DNA of 64,000 nt, taken from positions 124,001 through 188,000 of the forward strand of contig NZ_CAAAHX010000002.1 in assembly GCF_900639865.1 (NCBI RefSeq). Direction: 5' to 3'. Under the pieces are notes generated by a model. That model searched no databases and was not told where the DNA came from. It worked only from the letters and a program-made list of their open reading frames with translations. Both the position numbers and the translations under genes were made by a program. Source of the stretch: Legionella gresilensis. GTDB lineage: Bacteria > Pseudomonadota > Gammaproteobacteria > Legionellales > Legionellaceae. Each line of letters opens with the position of its first letter. The first letter of the stretch is position 1. Positions 8,713-17,127 of this stretch are shown here, piece after piece.

Positions 8713-9825
8713 GTGGATATTACGCCTTTCTTTAAACTCATGGTTGATAAAAGTGCCTCAGATCTATTTTTTAGTGTTGGGGTACCGCCCTATATTAAAA
8801 TCCAGGGTGCAGCTACGCCTGTCGGTCAAACACCATTAAAATCAATGCAAATGGCTGAGATTGCCGCATCAGTCATGAATGATAGCCAACGTAAAGAGTT
8901 TGAATCGACACTTGAGCTTAATATGGCTATCTCAATAACGAATGTTGGCCGTTTTCGGGTTAATGTGTTTAGGCAGCGTGGCGAAATTGCAATGGTGGTC
9001 CGTTACATAAAAGGCGAGATACCGCCTATGGAAGAGCTACAATTGCCACCTATATTAAAACAATTAATTATGGAATTACGCGGTTTAATACTCGTGGTAG
9101 GTTCAACTGGATCTGGTAAATCAACTACCTTAGCCTCCATGATTGATTATCGCAATGAAAATCAACGTGGCCATATATTAACAATCGAAGATCCAATTGA
9201 ATACCTCTATAAGCATAAAAAATGTATTGTTGATCAACGAGAAGTGGGAATTGATACCTTAAGTTATGAAAATGCCTTAAAAAATGCCATGCGGGAAGCG
9301 CCTGATGTCATTTTAATTGGGGAAATTTTAGAAAGAGATATTATGAAACATGCGATTTCTTACGCACAAACTGGCCACTTATGCTTATCAACCTTGCATT
9401 CAAATAATGCCTATCAAGCGCTTGAGAGAATTGTTAACTTCTTCTCCAGTGAAGCAAGACCGCAGCTATTACAGGACTTAGCGCAGAATTTAAGGGCTAT
9501 TATTTCCCAACGCTTAATTCCTGGTATAGAAAAAAGTAGAGTACCTGCAGTTGAAATCCTTATAAACTCACCTTATGTTGCGGATTTAATTGAAAAAGGT
9601 AAAATAGATGAAATTAAAGAGGCTATGGTTAAAAGCCGCGATTCAGGCATGCAAACCTTTGATCAGGCATTGTTTGATTTATATAAAGCAGGAAAAATAA
9701 CGAAAGAAAATGCCATACGTTTTGCCGATTCTAAAAATAATGTAGGCTTACAAATTCGTCTAACTGAAGAAAAGGGCTTTGATCAGGATCAAAATAATCT
9801 ATCTATTGAGGAAGACATTGAGTAA
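8713..9825 (+). CDS. pilU: PilT/PilU-family type IV pilus retraction ATPase, PilU type
   Basis: 370 residues starting at GTG, preceded by an AAAGGAAG Shine-Dalgarno-like stretch. The N-terminal domain opens MDITPFFKLMVDKSASDLFF, as in PilU. The Walker A motif GSTGSGKST is at about residues 130-138. The Asp box (LTIEDPIEYLYKHKK) and Walker B (DVILIGEILERDIM) follow, then the His box around GHLCLSTLHSNNAYQALERI. The C-terminus is longer and more acidic than in PilT and lacks the PilT AIRNLIRE motif, which favours PilU. It would act at the cytoplasmic base of the type IV pilus to assist retraction. pilA is encoded 26 kb away in this window. Confidence 0.85.
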   Translation: MDITPFFKLMVDKSASDLFFSVGVPPYIKIQGAATPVGQTPLKSMQMAEIAASVMNDSQRKEFESTLELNMAISITNVGRFRVNVFRQRGEIAMVVRYIKGEIPPMEELQLPPILKQLIMELRGLILVVGSTGSGKSTTLASMIDYRNENQRGHILTIEDPIEYLYKHKKCIVDQREVGIDTLSYENALKNAMREAPDVILIGEILERDIMKHAISYAQTGHLCLSTLHSNNAYQALERIVNFFSSEARPQLLQDLAQNLRAIISQRLIPGIEKSRVPAVEILINSPYVADLIEKGKIDEIKEAMVKSRDSGMQTFDQALFDLYKAGKITKENAIRFADSKNNVGLQIRLTEEKGFDQDQNNLSIEEDIE

Positions 9826-9859
9826 ACATTGTCACATCAAATCTGAGCCACTATATAAA

Positions 9860-12799
9860 TCATACCATTTTTTTATCTTTATCAAATTCTTTCTCTAGAG
9901 CTTTTGCTAATTCATTATGTTCTTTTTTAGCTGTAAATAAAGAATAATAATTTTTGGCAGGTTTTGAGGAGCGCCAAGTAATTTCTTTTTTTCGACCTAA
10001 CTCTAGATATTCAGTTTTAGCTTTTGCAAAACTAATGGTACCGGCTTCAGCTTGTTTTATAAACTTTAGTTGTTCTGCTATGGTTGCTGGAAATTTTTTA
10101 ACTTTACCATCTACAACTTCAGTGTGTGCCTCTCTTTGATAGCCAACGTTCCAATCTTTATGAAGCAGATACTGCTTTGCTTTATCTAAATAGAGCTTAG
10201 CTTTATATTCTTCTGAGGATTTAATTTTATCTTGATTTCTTGTTATTTTTTCAGAAAGATTAGAAATTTGTCGTTTATAATCTTTTTTTGGCTGTTCTCT
10301 AAAATTATCCAACCAAGTTTGATAAGGAGCAATTGACTCTAAAGCTTCGCAAAGTTCCTTGGCTTCACTTAATTGATTATAGCTTGTCAATGGTTGCTTA
10401 TCTGTGTTAGAAACTATAATTTTTAACTGTTGTTCAAGGGAAGTTAAAAGATTTTGTAAGAGAAGATTTTTATCATCATAGTTTATTATCGTAAGCAGAG
10501 AAAAATGCTCTTTTGTACAATATTTCTCGATAATTTCTGTTAAATTTTTAAAGATATAACTTTCATATTGACTAGATATAAAATCTTTATCAAATTCAGG
10601 TATTTCCTTTAAAATTGGATGAATAGCTGGAATCTCTTTAGTTTCTTCTCGTAGATAAACTTCAGGTTTTTTTTCGGTTGCTTCTATATAAAATTTTGTA
10701 CGAGTTTCATCATGGCTCTTCCTTACTTTACTATTTTTTTCTTGTTCCTTTTTGATTTCTTTTTCTTCTTGTATTTCTTTTTTCTCTTCTTGCTCTAATT
10801 GTTCCTCTTGGGTTGATTGATCCACTTTTAAAAATTCGAAATTTCCTGACTCTTTATAGCTAGTAATCCTTGATTTTAATAACATCGCTTCACAACTTAA
10901 AAAAGTTGGCGAAATTTTCTGGGAAAATTTATCATCCATTGCAATAATTTTATCCATTTGGATTTTTAGATCGTTCAACTTTGTTAAAGCATCTTCCTGT
11001 AATCTCTTTTTATTTTCTAGTTGGTTTAATTCTTCCTGTGTTGGTTGTGTCTGAGATTTAATGTGTTTTTCTAAATTATTTACATCATTTGAAATTTTAT
11101 ATATCTCAATAAGCGTCTCGTTTGCTTTATTTAAAACTCCATATGCATCTAGATAATAAGTGCGCACAAAATCATTTTGTAACTCTTTAGGCAGTTCTTC
11201 ATAACGCTCAATAGCTGACTCTAAAAATTGACGTTTATAAAGAGCTTGTTTGTCAGGATTTTTACTGAAAGAGTCTAATTTAGAAAGAATTGTTGACATT
11301 TCTACATGTTTAACTATCGGTGTATGTGCAAAACCATGTTTTGAGAAATTAGGTATATTTGAATCTGTTAAGTAATGACTTAAGGGATAATCTTTGTCTT
11401 GTGGATATCGGCCATCTTCCTTTAAAAAGGAAATACAAACATTATAAGCGCCTAATTCATAATTGATATCAACTAAGTATTTAAAAGAGTTTTCGCCTCT
11501 AGCACTCGCCTTAATAGCGCGATAGTTAGTTTCTTCAAGTGCAGACTTAATAATATGCGGATTATCATCTACAAACACAACCTCATCTTCTTGTAAAACA
11601 CCTATTGCGTAATTTTTAAAAGCCTGATAATGTAACCTTATCTCATCAAGCTTTAGGTTTTTACCACTTAGTAATCGATTTTCTCTTTGCCTTAATTTTT
11701 CCTCCGCTTTTTCTAGTTTTTCTAAAATTTCTTTCTTTCCTTCGAAAATGGCCTTTTGTTTCGCTATTTTAATTTGCTCAAGTCGTTTACTTATTTCATC
11801 TCTAAACTCTTTTACTTCACTTGTAATACTATCAAAATCCTTAAATGTTAGCATGATAGGAATATCAATGCCGGTTTTCTCTCTAATAAGAGTCTTTACA
11901 TCCTCAACAAATCGGTTATCTTCCGCACTTTGGCCTCTATTAGTAGCGATAGCAACGTCAATACCTAATTTTTTCGCATAGTTTATGATAGTAACTAATT
12001 CTTCTTGTCGTTTTAAAGCACCAGGTTTTTCCAAATCGACTAGTGTATCGTCAACATCAAAGACAAGTAACTTGGGTGTTTTAGCATAAAGGGACCGTTG
12101 TTTTTTAGGTTCAGCTATTGACTCTAAGGTTTGTAAGTTTGCCATTAATGTTTTCTTTTTAGACGCGTTTGCACTATCTCTTAGAATTTCTAATTCACGA
12201 GCATTAATTTGTGACTGTTTAAACATTAAATCGCTTCTTGTCTCTTGTTCTCTTTTTTGCTCTTCATATTTTGCTAGATCTTTATCAGAAATGATCTTTT
12301 TCTCTAAATCCTCAAGGTATTTTGCCAAAATTGGAATATGATTAGGAGTTTGTGCTGTAAAATCGGCTTCCTTAATGATTTTTAGTACATCCTCTAGTAT
12401 TTTTTTATATTGCCGTGGGCCAGGTTGTGCAGGTATTTTATCATCACTATTAAGGTCTTGTTCCTTATAAGTAGTTATTAACCTTTCAAGGGCAGCCTGA
12501 ATTTCATCAAATGGCGGTATAAAATTTTTATTATCATCTACTAGGTAAAGTAAATCTCTCAATTGCGCTAAATAAACATCCAGTGGCTGGTATTTAGTTT
12601 CAATACTAGTTAACGCATTAGTTAAGATTGTTTTAGCACGCTTAATCAGTTGCTGTTGATTCTCAATAATCTTCTTTTCTTCTTTAATATGCTCTATCTG
12701 TGCATTCTTTGTTTTTAGATCTGCAAGAAGTGTTATCATAATTGGAATGTGACTGGGATCTTTTGGTGTTAAATCTACCTTCTTAATGATGCTTAGCAC
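9860..12799 (-). CDS. Large coiled-coil protein with embedded HAD-phosphatase-like domain; candidate effector
   Basis: 979 residues, start GTG. Two copies of a 31-residue unit open it: residues 1-31 (VLSIIKKVDLTPKDPSHIPI...) and 138-168 (VLKIIKEADFTAQTPNHIPI...). At 244-290, LLVFDVDDTLVDLE carries the HAD motif I DxDxT (D248, D250, T252), and IATNRG supplies motif II (T286). Motif IV follows at 408-413 (VVFVDDNP), after a long charged coiled-coil insertion. The rest is lysine/glutamate-rich helix, including a strongly charged EEKKEIQEEKEIKKEQEKN stretch. There is no signal peptide or TM segment. No good Shine-Dalgarno precedes the GTG, but a promoter-like TTGACA lies about 65 bases upstream. 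The architecture suits a Dot/Icm effector with phosphatase activity; this is inference. Confidence 0.7.
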   Translation of the reverse strand: MLSIIKKVDLTPKDPSHIPIMITLLADLKTKNAQIEHIKEEKKIIENQQQLIKRAKTILTNALTSIETKYQPLDVYLAQLRDLLYLVDDNKNFIPPFDEIQAALERLITTYKEQDLNSDDKIPAQPGPRQYKKILEDVLKIIKEADFTAQTPNHIPILAKYLEDLEKKIISDKDLAKYEEQKREQETRSDLMFKQSQINARELEILRDSANASKKKTLMANLQTLESIAEPKKQRSLYAKTPKLLVFDVDDTLVDLEKPGALKRQEELVTIINYAKKLGIDVAIATNRGQSAEDNRFVEDVKTLIREKTGIDIPIMLTFKDFDSITSEVKEFRDEISKRLEQIKIAKQKAIFEGKKEILEKLEKAEEKLRQRENRLLSGKNLKLDEIRLHYQAFKNYAIGVLQEDEVVFVDDNPHIIKSALEETNYRAIKASARGENSFKYLVDINYELGAYNVCISFLKEDGRYPQDKDYPLSHYLTDSNIPNFSKHGFAHTPIVKHVEMSTILSKLDSFSKNPDKQALYKRQFLESAIERYEELPKELQNDFVRTYYLDAYGVLNKANETLIEIYKISNDVNNLEKHIKSQTQPTQEELNQLENKKRLQEDALTKLNDLKIQMDKIIAMDDKFSQKISPTFLSCEAMLLKSRITSYKESGNFEFLKVDQSTQEEQLEQEEKKEIQEEKEIKKEQEKNSKVRKSHDETRTKFYIEATEKKPEVYLREETKEIPAIHPILKEIPEFDKDFISSQYESYIFKNLTEIIEKYCTKEHFSLLTIINYDDKNLLLQNLLTSLEQQLKIIVSNTDKQPLTSYNQLSEAKELCEALESIAPYQTWLDNFREQPKKDYKRQISNLSEKITRNQDKIKSSEEYKAKLYLDKAKQYLLHKDWNVGYQREAHTEVVDGKVKKFPATIAEQLKFIKQAEAGTISFAKAKTEYLELGRKKEITWRSSKPAKNYYSLFTAKKEHNELAKALEKEFDKDKKMV

Positions 12800-12838
12800 T
12801 TCATTAAGATATTAAGGAAATATGAAAAAAGAGCTCAG

Positions 12839-12869
12839 AATATAGCTTATATAGAGGGAAAAATGTCAA
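12839..12869 (-). promoter_or_regulatory. Sigma-70-like promoter upstream of the HAD coiled-coil gene
   Basis: Read on the reverse strand, TTGACA (12869-12864) is a perfect -35 box. TATATT (12844-12839, 19-base spacer) or the overlapping GCTATA (17-base spacer) can serve as the -10. Transcription from here would give a leader of about 35 bases before the GTG start, supporting that start. Confidence 0.45.
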
Positions 12870-12997
12870 AATATTATAAAAAGGCAAATATCAGATTAAT
12901 AGATAATAATTTTCAATAAATAAAGCCTAAGTATTAAATTTAGAAGTAACCATCTAATTTAATACTTAGTCACTTAAAAATAATATTCTACAATCCC

Positions 12998-13234
12998 CTA
13001 AAAACTCCAGTCATCAACATAAACACTAGGGCCGATATATCCGCCATACCAAGTGCTATAAGCATGGCCGCCATAATAGCCATTTCCCCAATAAGGGCTT
13101 GTTCCATAATAACCAACATTAGTAACATAATCAGTGGTTGCTACGGCAGGGACATAATTTGATTCGACAACGGTGCAGCTTGCAAGGAGTACAACAGGCG
13201 TTATTAAACTTAATAAAGTTACTATTTTTTTCAT
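12998..13234 (-). CDS. Small Gly/Tyr-rich lipoprotein
   Basis: 78 residues when started at the ATG that follows a GGAGGGA ribosome site; a longer in-frame start upstream has no such site. The N-terminus MKKIVTLLSLITPVVLLASC is a lipoprotein signal with lipobox LASC and acylation Cys20. The mature part is rich in Gly, Tyr and Trp (GYYGTSPYWGNGYYGGHAY) and has no recognised domain. It probably sits in the outer or inner membrane facing the periplasm. Short Tyr/Gly-rich lipoproteins like this are common in Legionella genomes but have no assigned role. Confidence 0.75.
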   Translation of the reverse strand: MKKIVTLLSLITPVVLLASCTVVESNYVPAVATTDYVTNVGYYGTSPYWGNGYYGGHAYSTWYGGYIGPSVYVDDWSF

Positions 13235-13363
13235 AATGGTTCCCTCCAATATGCCTGTATATAAATTATACATCAGGTTTTTAAATTAACAAGGAAACTT
13301 AATACATTGTATCTAACCTAATCTTGCTCTAAAATTAAACTAGGCTCACAAGAGGTAATAAAG

Positions 13364-13522
13364 ATGAAAAAAAACGATAAAAATCTCGATCATCCTGAAG
13401 TTGAAGGTCTTAAAAATATTTGCCAAATAACGCCCAAAACTGATTCAACAAAAGATGTTTGCGACACGTTAAAGAAAAAAAATAAACCTAAATCATCTAA
13501 GACAACTAAAAAAGAGTCTTAA
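13364..13522 (+). CDS. Small Lys-rich hydrophilic protein, 52 residues
   Basis: The ATG follows AAGAGGTAATAAAG, a reasonable ribosome site (AGAGG, 9 bases upstream). The product starts MKKNDKNLDHPEVEGLKNIC and ends with a basic tail KPKSSKTTKKES; it has two Cys residues and no hydrophobic segment. It lies between two divergent-strand neighbours in a gap where a gene of this size fits. I recognise no family. The support is the ribosome site and uninterrupted frame only. Confidence 0.45.
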   Translation: MKKNDKNLDHPEVEGLKNICQITPKTDSTKDVCDTLKKKNKPKSSKTTKKES

Positions 13523-13647
13523 ACTTCTTACCAGAAGTAATAAGTATTAGTTATTGTATAGATGAATCGGGCTAGCATAATTTTTAAAAAAGGGGCTTAA
13601 TCTTCTTCTATACTAATTAGTATACTTTATGCTGCTAAGGAGCAGTA

Positions 13648-14505
13648 ATGTGTCGCTTAGTTGCTTATATTGGCTCAGAAGTTTTATTAGATGAAATTTT
13701 AGTAAAGCCAAGTAATTCTATCGTGATGCAAAGTTTAAAGGCTCGAGAATCAACTGTACCTACGAATGGCGATGGTTTCGGCCTGGGTTGGTATAATCCA
13801 ACCGTTAGCCCAGAACCCGCGTTATTTGTGTCAATTTTTCCAGCTTGGAGTGATCGCAATCTTTTAAGTTTAACAGCCAAGATAAAGTCAGATACGTTTT
13901 TCGCCCATGTTCGAGCCGCCAGTGTAGGCGGAACTAATAATTATAATTGCCATCCGTTTGTCTATAAACAATGGATGTTGATGCACAATGGTGGCATTAG
14001 TGATTTTATGTCAGTAAAGCGACACCTGCGTCACTTATTAGATGATGATATTTATAACTGGATTCAAGGTGAAACAGATTCAGAACATCTTTTTGCTTTA
14101 TTTTTACAGCTTGCTAAAGATAAAGATTTATCCAATATTTCGATAATAGCAGATACCTTAGAAGAAACCTTTAAGCAGATTAAGTTTTTGGTAAAAAAAT
14201 ACGGTAAAACAGATGATCCATCCTTATTTAATATTTGTCTTACCGATGGCTTGCGCATTATTGCTAGCCGTTATTCTTCGAGTAAGAAGATAAAACCCGA
14301 ATCGCTACATTATTCGGCAGGATCGCTTTGGCTGACGCCAAATGATAGATATTATCGACCTAAACGTGCTGAAGTGCATGATTGTGTATTAGTGGCATCT
14401 GAAAAATTAACCGATTTTGGCGCAGAATGGCAATCGGTACCTCCTAATCATCTTCTATTAGTTGATGCAGAGCGCCGTATTCATTTACATAAATTAAAAG
14501 TTTAA
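13648..14505 (+). CDS. Class II glutamine amidotransferase (EgtC-like)
   Basis: 285 residues. The mature N-terminal nucleophile is Cys2 (MCRLVAYIG), exposed after Met removal, as in Ntn-hydrolase class II amidotransferases. The downstream GDGFGLGWY, FFAHVRAAS and HPFVYKQWMLMHNGGI motifs are the glutamine-binding and oxyanion elements of this superfamily. Overall length and the start MCR..AY.G resemble EgtC/YafJ proteins, which cleave amide or gamma-glutamyl bonds. No ergothioneine partners (EgtB, EgtD) are adjacent, so the true substrate is unknown. An AAGGAGCAGTA ribosome site precedes the ATG. Confidence 0.8.
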   Translation: MCRLVAYIGSEVLLDEILVKPSNSIVMQSLKARESTVPTNGDGFGLGWYNPTVSPEPALFVSIFPAWSDRNLLSLTAKIKSDTFFAHVRAASVGGTNNYNCHPFVYKQWMLMHNGGISDFMSVKRHLRHLLDDDIYNWIQGETDSEHLFALFLQLAKDKDLSNISIIADTLEETFKQIKFLVKKYGKTDDPSLFNICLTDGLRIIASRYSSSKKIKPESLHYSAGSLWLTPNDRYYRPKRAEVHDCVLVASEKLTDFGAEWQSVPPNHLLLVDAERRIHLHKLKV

Positions 14506-14586
14506 TTTAAAGAGGCTATTTAAAAGAGTGCATTCATTTCATAATTTCGATAAAGTTGCTAGCTATTAAATTATTAAGGGGAAAAG

Positions 14587-15039
14587 GTGTTTACTACAAT
14601 TATTAGTTTATTAGCCATTGCTATCGTTTGGAATCTTATTTATCGAGTGATACGGGGGCGAACGTCCTTTAGTCGAAAAGTTAAAACGACCATCGTTGTG
14701 TTACTTTTTTCCTCTTTAATTATACGTTTTAGCCATGATATTTATGCAAGCGTCTCTCGGTTGATGTTTTCTTTTAACAAACAAGGTGAAGTTGAGCTAG
14801 TAAATTCCCCTCTTAAAATACCACCCAATCAAGATGCAACTTATTGCCGTCAGTTTACTGACCAAAAGGGGCGGGTGATTGAAGTGGTTTCGTCTAGAGA
14901 CGATGGCCGCTATTGCGGTGAATTTTGGCATTTTAAGTCGGATAAATCGATTCTTATTCCTTATAAGACTTTAAATAACAATCAAACTATTTACTGGGCT
15001 TCTCCATCATTGAAAATTATTGGCCCTAAATTTCAATAA
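14587..15039 (+). CDS. Small membrane protein of unknown function
   Basis: 150 residues beginning at GTG after a GGGGAAAAG ribosome site. There are two N-terminal hydrophobic segments, FTTIISLLAIAIVWNLIYRV and TTIVVLLFSSLIIRFSHDIY, separated by a basic loop (RGRTSFSRKVK). They are followed by a roughly 100-residue soluble domain with two Cys residues (TYCRQFTD and RYCGEFWHF). The topology suggests a small periplasmic or cytoplasmic domain on a hairpin anchor. It lies 81 bases after the amidotransferase gene and may share its transcript; a hairpin terminator follows its stop. Confidence 0.65.
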   Translation: MFTTIISLLAIAIVWNLIYRVIRGRTSFSRKVKTTIVVLLFSSLIIRFSHDIYASVSRLMFSFNKQGEVELVNSPLKIPPNQDATYCRQFTDQKGRVIEVVSSRDDGRYCGEFWHFKSDKSILIPYKTLNNNQTIYWASPSLKIIGPKFQ

Positions 15040-15061
15040 ATTTAAGTAAATCAATTGCCTA

Positions 15062-15094
15062 TAAGGCCTAATAACAAGGCCTTACTACTTTTTT
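15062..15094 (+). terminator. Rho-independent terminator-like hairpin
   Basis: TAAGGCC (15062-15068) pairs with GGCCTTA (15078-15084) around a 9-base loop, and a run of six T follows at 15089-15094. It lies 23 bases after the stop of the gene ending at 15039. Confidence 0.6.
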
Positions 15095-15112
15095 ATCTAG
15101 GTAAAATGTAGT

Positions 15113-15133
15113 GAATTTATTTATAATAAATTC
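15113..15133. promoter_or_regulatory. Perfect palindrome over a -10 box, candidate operator
   Basis: GAATTTATT-TAT-AATAAATTC is a perfect 9+9 inverted repeat. Its centre contains the consensus -10 hexamer TATAAT (15122-15127), 30 bases upstream of the ATG at 15157. No strong -35 is visible. The geometry is that of a repressor site blocking the -10. Confidence 0.45.
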
Positions 15134-15156
15134 ATTTTGATCTATTAAGAAGTTAA

Positions 15157-16023
15157 ATGCCCAATTTTAAATTAATTGCGATTTGTTCTGATTCAACTAT
15201 AGCAAATAGGGCCACAAAAGAGACATGGCGACAAAAGTTATTAGAGCTTAAGTTTTGTGAAATCAAAGAAATTAATAAAAGTGAGGGGATAATTCCTAAT
15301 CTTAATGGGTACAATCCCAAAGATATTAAGGTCTTATTAATTACAGGTGAGCATGGCAGCATTGATTTATCAGTATTTAATGAAGTGTCATTGATAAAAT
15401 GGCGTGAGTGGGTTGATAGGCATAAAAGTCGAGCCCCTCAGTTTGATATTATTATAACTGATTTATGTGATTCAACAGTCTTGTTATCTATTGGTATGGT
15501 CTCTTTATTAAAGCCTTCAGGATTATTCATTAGTTCTATTTCAACTTGTCATGGTATGCGAGATGCAATTATAAAGGAGGATCCGACTTGTTTGTATGAT
15601 ATACAAAAAGCGCTTACAAATTACATCCAAAATACAACTATATTAGGTGGTTGTAATATTTCCTTTGCAAAAAAGAGAGTCAATCCTTTTCCTCGTTCAT
15701 TATTTTTTTCTGAAAAAATATCAGAAATTCATGATAAAAAAGTACCTATGACTTTTGAAGTGGATGAATTATTACAAAGACGAAAAGTAATTACGGTGAT
15801 AAGATCAGAAGGGATTTTATCTAAAGAAAAAGATTCTCTTGTTGATTTTATTACCTCAGAGAAGGCACTGGCAGAATTATATTCTAATCAGCTTAGCTGG
15901 ATGAAAGTAGGTTTATGGGTTATGGGTTTTCTTGTTTTTTTAGGAATAGTAAAATTATATGCCATGATTAATTCAGCTAAAGAAAATCTTGATACCTGTG
16001 ACATCAATCCGTATCAATTTTAA
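15157..16023 (+). CDS. Tail-anchored protein with caspase-like (clan CD) peptidase motifs
   Basis: 288 residues, family not recognised. Two hydrophobic strands end in motifs that resemble the clan CD cysteine peptidase dyad: IKVLLITGEHGSIDL puts His66-Gly67 after a strand, and FDIIITDLCDSTVLL puts Cys104 after another strand in a D-x-C context. The 38-residue spacing is in the range seen for caspase-like folds. A single C-terminal hydrophobic helix (about 249-270, VGLWVMGFLVFLGIVKLYAM) followed by 18 polar residues makes it a tail-anchored protein. It stands alone with its own promoter palindrome. A secreted protease that inserts into host membranes is one reading; an inactive homologue or a chance motif is possible. 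Confidence 0.5.
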   Translation: MPNFKLIAICSDSTIANRATKETWRQKLLELKFCEIKEINKSEGIIPNLNGYNPKDIKVLLITGEHGSIDLSVFNEVSLIKWREWVDRHKSRAPQFDIIITDLCDSTVLLSIGMVSLLKPSGLFISSISTCHGMRDAIIKEDPTCLYDIQKALTNYIQNTTILGGCNISFAKKRVNPFPRSLFFSEKISEIHDKKVPMTFEVDELLQRRKVITVIRSEGILSKEKDSLVDFITSEKALAELYSNQLSWMKVGLWVMGFLVFLGIVKLYAMINSAKENLDTCDINPYQF

Positions 16024-16137
16024 CTGTTGCAGTGTTTAACCGTGGCAGACAACTGCTAAGTGTTATGCACGCAATGACCTTTAAATTGTAACACCAATAA
16101 ATTGTCATACCCGCCAAATCAATCCTACTCGCCAATT

Positions 16138-16277
16138 CTGTCATACCCGCGTAGGCGGGTATCCATTAATAGCCTAGCACCAAGTAAATAATAAAATTCC
16201 TTACTTAGATTAAACTACCTAGTACAATTCACTATTCATTTAACTTGCAGAATGAATACCTACGTAGGCATGACAAT
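16138..16277. repeat. Pair of TCATACCCGC palindromes (331-base gene-free stretch)
   Basis: Between 16024 and 16354 there is no gene. A complete element (TCATACCCGCGTAGGCGGGT plus flank) lies at 16138-16168, a half element (TGTCATACCCGCC) at 16103-16115, and an inverted, more diverged copy (ATACCTACGTAGGCATGACA) at 16254-16277. The inverted arrangement bounds about 140 bases. Confidence 0.75.
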
Positions 16278-16354
16278 AGATTTTACCAAGCTTATAAATT
16301 AAAACCGTACCGCGCATAACGCGCGGTATCTAACAATATTGGAATTAAAAAGGC

Positions 16355-17092
16355 TTATTTAAGGTAATCATGAATAACTTTACCATAAGGTAATGTCAAA
16401 TCAGATATAATATGAACTGCAGAGACAACTCTTTTTACTGGCAGTGATGCAACAGGTGCCATGGCGTGATGAAAAAGTTCAAGTTGAGCAGGGCCAGACC
16501 AAGCTCCTTTAATGATTACATCAGAAAGCCGATATTCCACTAATTCACAAATTCGAGTTGTACCATCAACATGAGGGATTATTTTTAAAAGATAAGAGGG
16601 ACTGGTTAGGGCTGATAAGACTTTTTCCTCTTCTACCGATTCATATTTGTATCCCATTGTTGCGGCTGCAATACGTGTAGAGCCATAATCAAGTGTACCA
16701 ATTAAAGTTTCTTGCTCAACAAAAAGATTAGGATTAGCTAACTTTTTAGGAAAACCCCATATTTCCCGCCCACCTGCAATAGGTGATAAATCATCTAAGT
16801 ACATAGCATGCGTATAGCCTCCCGCAGCTCCATTAAAATACACTGGAATAACTTGACCTGATTCAGTATACGAGCCAAATCCAGTACTATCCGGCATACG
16901 AATGACTTCAAATTTGACTATAGGTTCAGTAACTTCTAAGGGTGCTGGTACAACTTCGCGTAGAACATCCATGTCTGTTTCATAAGTAATAATAAAATAT
17001 TCCCGATTAATAAATCGGTAAGGCCCACGCGGATAAGAAGGGCAATTTAGGGGCATTGCAAAAGCATTTTCTCTAATTTGTGATTCGTTCAT
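16355..17092 (-). CDS. adc: Acetoacetate decarboxylase
   Basis: 245 residues when started at the ATG ([18 protein letters not shown]) that follows GGTGGAG by 7 bases; a GTG four codons earlier would lie inside that ribosome site. The family signature [13 protein letters not shown] contains the Schiff-base lysine and its neighbour lysine that lowers its pKa. The N-terminal [19 protein letters not shown] and the C-terminal hydrophobic core are also typical, and the length is normal. It converts acetoacetate to acetone and CO2. It lies 35 bases downstream of bdhA on the same strand, so the operon takes 3-hydroxybutyrate to acetoacetate and onwards. This fits a bacterium that stores and degrades polyhydroxybutyrate. 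Confidence 0.9.
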   Translation of the reverse strand: MNESQIRENAFAMPLNCPSYPRGPYRFINREYFIITYETDMDVLREVVPAPLEVTEPIVKFEVIRMPDSTGFGSYTESGQVIPVYFNGAAGGYTHAMYLDDLSPIAGGREIWGFPKKLANPNLFVEQETLIGTLDYGSTRIAAATMGYKYESVEEEKVLSALTSPSYLLKIIPHVDGTTRICELVEYRLSDVIIKGAWSGPAQLELFHHAMAPVASLPVKRVVSAVHIISDLTLPYGKVIHDYLK

Positions 17093-17127
17093 AATAGACT
17101 CCACCTTACTCGATTTAGTATTAATCG

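Noticed and set aside
12804-12815. CTTAATATCTTAAT as a PmrA box for the HAD coiled-coil gene
   Set aside because: The half-sites repeat with a period of 8, not 11, and lie downstream of the predicted promoter next to the start codon.
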